DNA from: Bacillota bacterium
GTDB taxonomy: Bacteria > Bacillota_B > Desulfitobacteriia > Desulfitobacteriales > Desulfitobacteriaceae
Assembly (NCBI GenBank): GCA_021779415.1
Contig: JAJYAS010000196.1
Location: forward strand, 1 to 6,572
Length of the DNA stretch: 6,572 bases
Direction of reading: 5' to 3'
Of the stretch, positions 4,867-6,572 are shown in pieces; the stretch's first letter is position 1, and the number at the start of each line of letters is the position of its first letter. A model generated the notes under the pieces. That model was not told where the DNA came from and made no database searches. It saw only the letters and a list, made by a program, of their open reading frames with translations. A program made the position numbers and the translations under genes.

Positions 4867-6572
4867 ATGGGATTACATTACAATCTATGTCCCCGCAACT
4901 GCTATGATACATGTAGCATTGTTAGCACTACCCGCAAGGGCGTGCTTATCTCTGTCACCGGAGACCCCGATCACGAATACACAAGGGGAAAACTCTGTCC
5001 GAAAGCTCTCGATGATGTGAAAAAGGTGTACAGTCCTCAGCGCATCCGTTTCCCTATGCGCCAGAGGAGTCGTTATAGTGGCTTTTGGGAGCGAATTTCG
5101 TGGGATGACGCGTTAAACCTTATCTCAGAAAAAATTCTTGACCTTAAAACGCAGTATGGAACCACTTTGCCTCTCGCCCTAAATAAATACTCAGGAAATT
5201 TCGGCGTTTTGCACAATGCTATGGAAGGTCTCTTCACCGGCATCGGAGCAACCACCAGAGCAGTCGGTTCCCCATGTTGGTCGGCAGGGGTTGAAGCTCA
5301 AACCTTAGACTTCGGAACGTTCTTTTGTTCAGACCCGCAAGACATGGCTAAGTCTAACCTGATTTGGCTCTGGGGTGTCAATCCGGCTTGGACAGCCGTA
5401 CACCAAATGTCCATCATTTTTGAGGCCATCGATCGCGGGGCAAACGTTGTTTGTTTTGATACACATTTCAGTGCCACAGCCGCCCGAGCTCATCAGTTTG
5501 TACAGGTTCGACCGGGCACAGATGGGCTTCTGGCGTTAGGATTTGCAAAGGTGCTCGTGGAAGAAAACCTTATAGACCCCGCCTTAAGCACCTATACGTT
5601 AGGGCACGAAGAATTCATCCACTATCTTAAAAACGACATTTCCCTTGAGCACTGTTCTGAAATTACGGGAGTTCCCATACCTACTATTCGCAAACTTGCC
5701 CTTGAATATGGCCAGACCCACCCCGCTTGTATTTGGGCAGGTTTTGGCTTGCAGCGTTATACCAATGGGGGACAAACCTTGCGGGCGATTGACGCCCTGG
5801 GGGCACTCGCTGGGCACCTTGGCGAACAAGGGGGTGGGGTTCAATACGGTCAATTCAAGACCTGGAATTTTGCTGGGATGTTACAAAATCCACCCCATCC
5901 CGACAATCAGATAGACCGTCTCTTAAATATTAATCGATTCTCCGAGGAGGCTCTCGCCTGTAGCGCCCCCCCCGTTAAAATGCTCTGGATTTCCGGGAGA
6001 AACCCTTTATCCCAAGATGGAAATCTAGAGCAATGGAGAAAGCTGATCCGCCAACTGGATCTGATTGTCGTGAGTGACCTCGTTCATTCCAAATCCTCCG
6101 AGGCAGCCGACCTTTTTCTTCCCGTAACGACGCATTATGAACACTGGGATATGAACTCCAGTTATTGGCACTACTGGGTAGGAGTCAATGAACCCGCTAT
6201 TCCTCCAGTTGGAGAATCTCGCTCCGACTTACAGATCGCCTGGGATGTTTCCTCCCAACTCAATAAACTGAAACCTGAGAGCTGCACGTTTCCCACATCA
6301 GGAGATGAGAAGGAGACTCTTCTACGTGAACTCGGCCCCCAGATGTTAGATATTCTAAGCTTAAAAACTCCAGAGGGAATTCTAGATGGTCCGGTACGGG
6401 CCAAGTTTCCCCGAACGGTTTGGAAAAATCGGACGTTTTCAACTCCCTCCGGACAGTATGAATTTCTTTCTACCCAAGCTGCTAACGCCCATCTTCCATC
6501 CCTTCCCGTCTATCTGCCTCCCCTTAATCCTTCTCTTAAGACCCCATTGCGCCTCTTAACGCCACATCATCA
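4867..6572 (+). CDS. Second molybdopterin oxidoreductase catalytic subunit, no Tat signal (3' partial)
   Basis: An uninterrupted frame of 568 codons runs off the window. It is a DMSO-reductase-superfamily catalytic subunit. The [4Fe-4S] motif starts almost at the N-terminus: C8-x3-C12-x3-C16-x27-C44, with the same spacing as the exported paralogue upstream. The core follows with SWDDALNLI (78-86), KYSGNFG (107-113), SPCWSAG (135-141) with C137 as candidate metal ligand, LWGVNPAW, TNGGQ, GGGVQYG and YWHYWVG (433-439). The last residues, LLTPHH, align with the start of the C-terminal dinucleotide-binding domain of the first enzyme, so roughly 110 residues lie beyond the window. The start is the ATG at 4867 with AAGGA (4853-4857) nine bases upstream. 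In-frame stops at 4846-4848, 4852-4854 and 4858-4860 rule out a longer N-terminus, so there is no twin-arginine leader and a cytoplasmic location is expected. Identity to the upstream enzyme is roughly 45% by eye. It may head its own operon beyond the window or use existing partners. The substrate is unknown. Confidence 0.92.
   Translation, partial: MGLHYNLCPRNCYDTCSIVSTTRKGVLISVTGDPDHEYTRGKLCPKALDDVKKVYSPQRIRFPMRQRSRYSGFWERISWDDALNLISEKILDLKTQYGTTLPLALNKYSGNFGVLHNAMEGLFTGIGATTRAVGSPCWSAGVEAQTLDFGTFFCSDPQDMAKSNLIWLWGVNPAWTAVHQMSIIFEAIDRGANVVCFDTHFSATAARAHQFVQVRPGTDGLLALGFAKVLVEENLIDPALSTYTLGHEEFIHYLKNDISLEHCSEITGVPIPTIRKLALEYGQTHPACIWAGFGLQRYTNGGQTLRAIDALGALAGHLGEQGGGVQYGQFKTWNFAGMLQNPPHPDNQIDRLLNINRFSEEALACSAPPVKMLWISGRNPLSQDGNLEQWRKLIRQLDLIVVSDLVHSKSSEAADLFLPVTTHYEHWDMNSSYWHYWVGVNEPAIPPVGESRSDLQIAWDVSSQLNKLKPESCTFPTSGDEKETLLRELGPQMLDILSLKTPEGILDGPVRAKFPRTVWKNRTFSTPSGQYEFLSTQAANAHLPSLPVYLPPLNPSLKTPLRLLTPHH

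Noticed and set aside
5599..5914. Antisense and out-of-frame ORFs of 84-89 codons inside the second catalytic gene
   Set aside because: They overlap a long frame with clear superfamily motifs, have no convincing RBS and resemble no protein I know. The other small antisense ORFs within 1198-3443 and 4200-4397 were dropped for the same reason.
4867..6572. Second catalytic gene as a decayed pseudogene because it lacks a leader and its end is not seen
   Set aside because: The frame is intact over 568 codons, all cluster cysteines and core motifs are kept, and it has its own RBS. The missing end is only the window boundary.
1..6572. CRISPR arrays, tRNA/rRNA genes, insertion sequences or phage genes
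   Set aside because: Nothing resembling repeat-spacer units, structured RNA genes, transposases or terminal inverted repeats was seen. Nearly all the sequence is accounted for by coding frames and two gaps of about 170 bp.

Overview
The window looks like part of a chromosome from a low-to-moderate GC Gram-positive anaerobe. A Desulfitobacterium/Desulfosporosinus-type member of the Peptococcaceae is my best guess. The reasons are near-perfect AAGGAGG ribosome binding sites, TTG start codons behind strong Shine-Dalgarno sequences, a PucR-type regulator, and a cluster of complex iron-sulfur molybdoenzyme (CISM, DMSO-reductase superfamily) genes. Respiratory Clostridia of that group carry many paralogues of such genes. 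The taxon is inferred from style and was not tested by a search. All genes are on the + strand.

Layout. Positions 2-241 hold the last 79 codons of a PucR-family regulator, closed by a textbook intrinsic terminator (241-280). A 169-bp gap leads into a compact four-gene operon. It encodes a TorD-family maturation chaperone (411-1136), a Tat-exported molybdopterin catalytic subunit with an N-terminal [4Fe-4S] motif (1084-3285), a 16-cysteine ferredoxin-like electron-transfer subunit (3299-3865) and a DmsC-type membrane anchor with about eight helices (3869-4693). The chaperone gene overlaps the catalytic gene by 53 bp, and the other junctions are 3-13 bp. A GC-rich hairpin (4727-4772) follows. 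A second catalytic subunit, paralogous to the first, starts at 4867 and runs open off the end of the window. About 110 C-terminal residues are missing if its length matches the first.

How the parts work together. The chaperone is expected to hold the catalytic precursor until the Mo-bis(pyranopterin) cofactor is inserted and then release it to the Tat system. Outside the membrane, the catalytic subunit would exchange electrons through the four clusters of the B subunit with menaquinone at the DmsC-like anchor. The architecture is DmsABC-like, but the substrate cannot be read from the sequence. Both catalytic subunits share a Cys-Trp-x-Ala-Gly motif near the expected metal-ligand position, where classical DMSO reductases use Ser, so I do not call this a DMSO reductase.

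The most interesting point is the pair of adjacent catalytic subunits. They share long signature blocks, roughly 45% identity by eye, but differ in expected location. The first has a clear twin-arginine signal peptide. The second has none, and in-frame stop codons directly upstream exclude an N-terminal extension in that frame. No unrelated novel system was seen.
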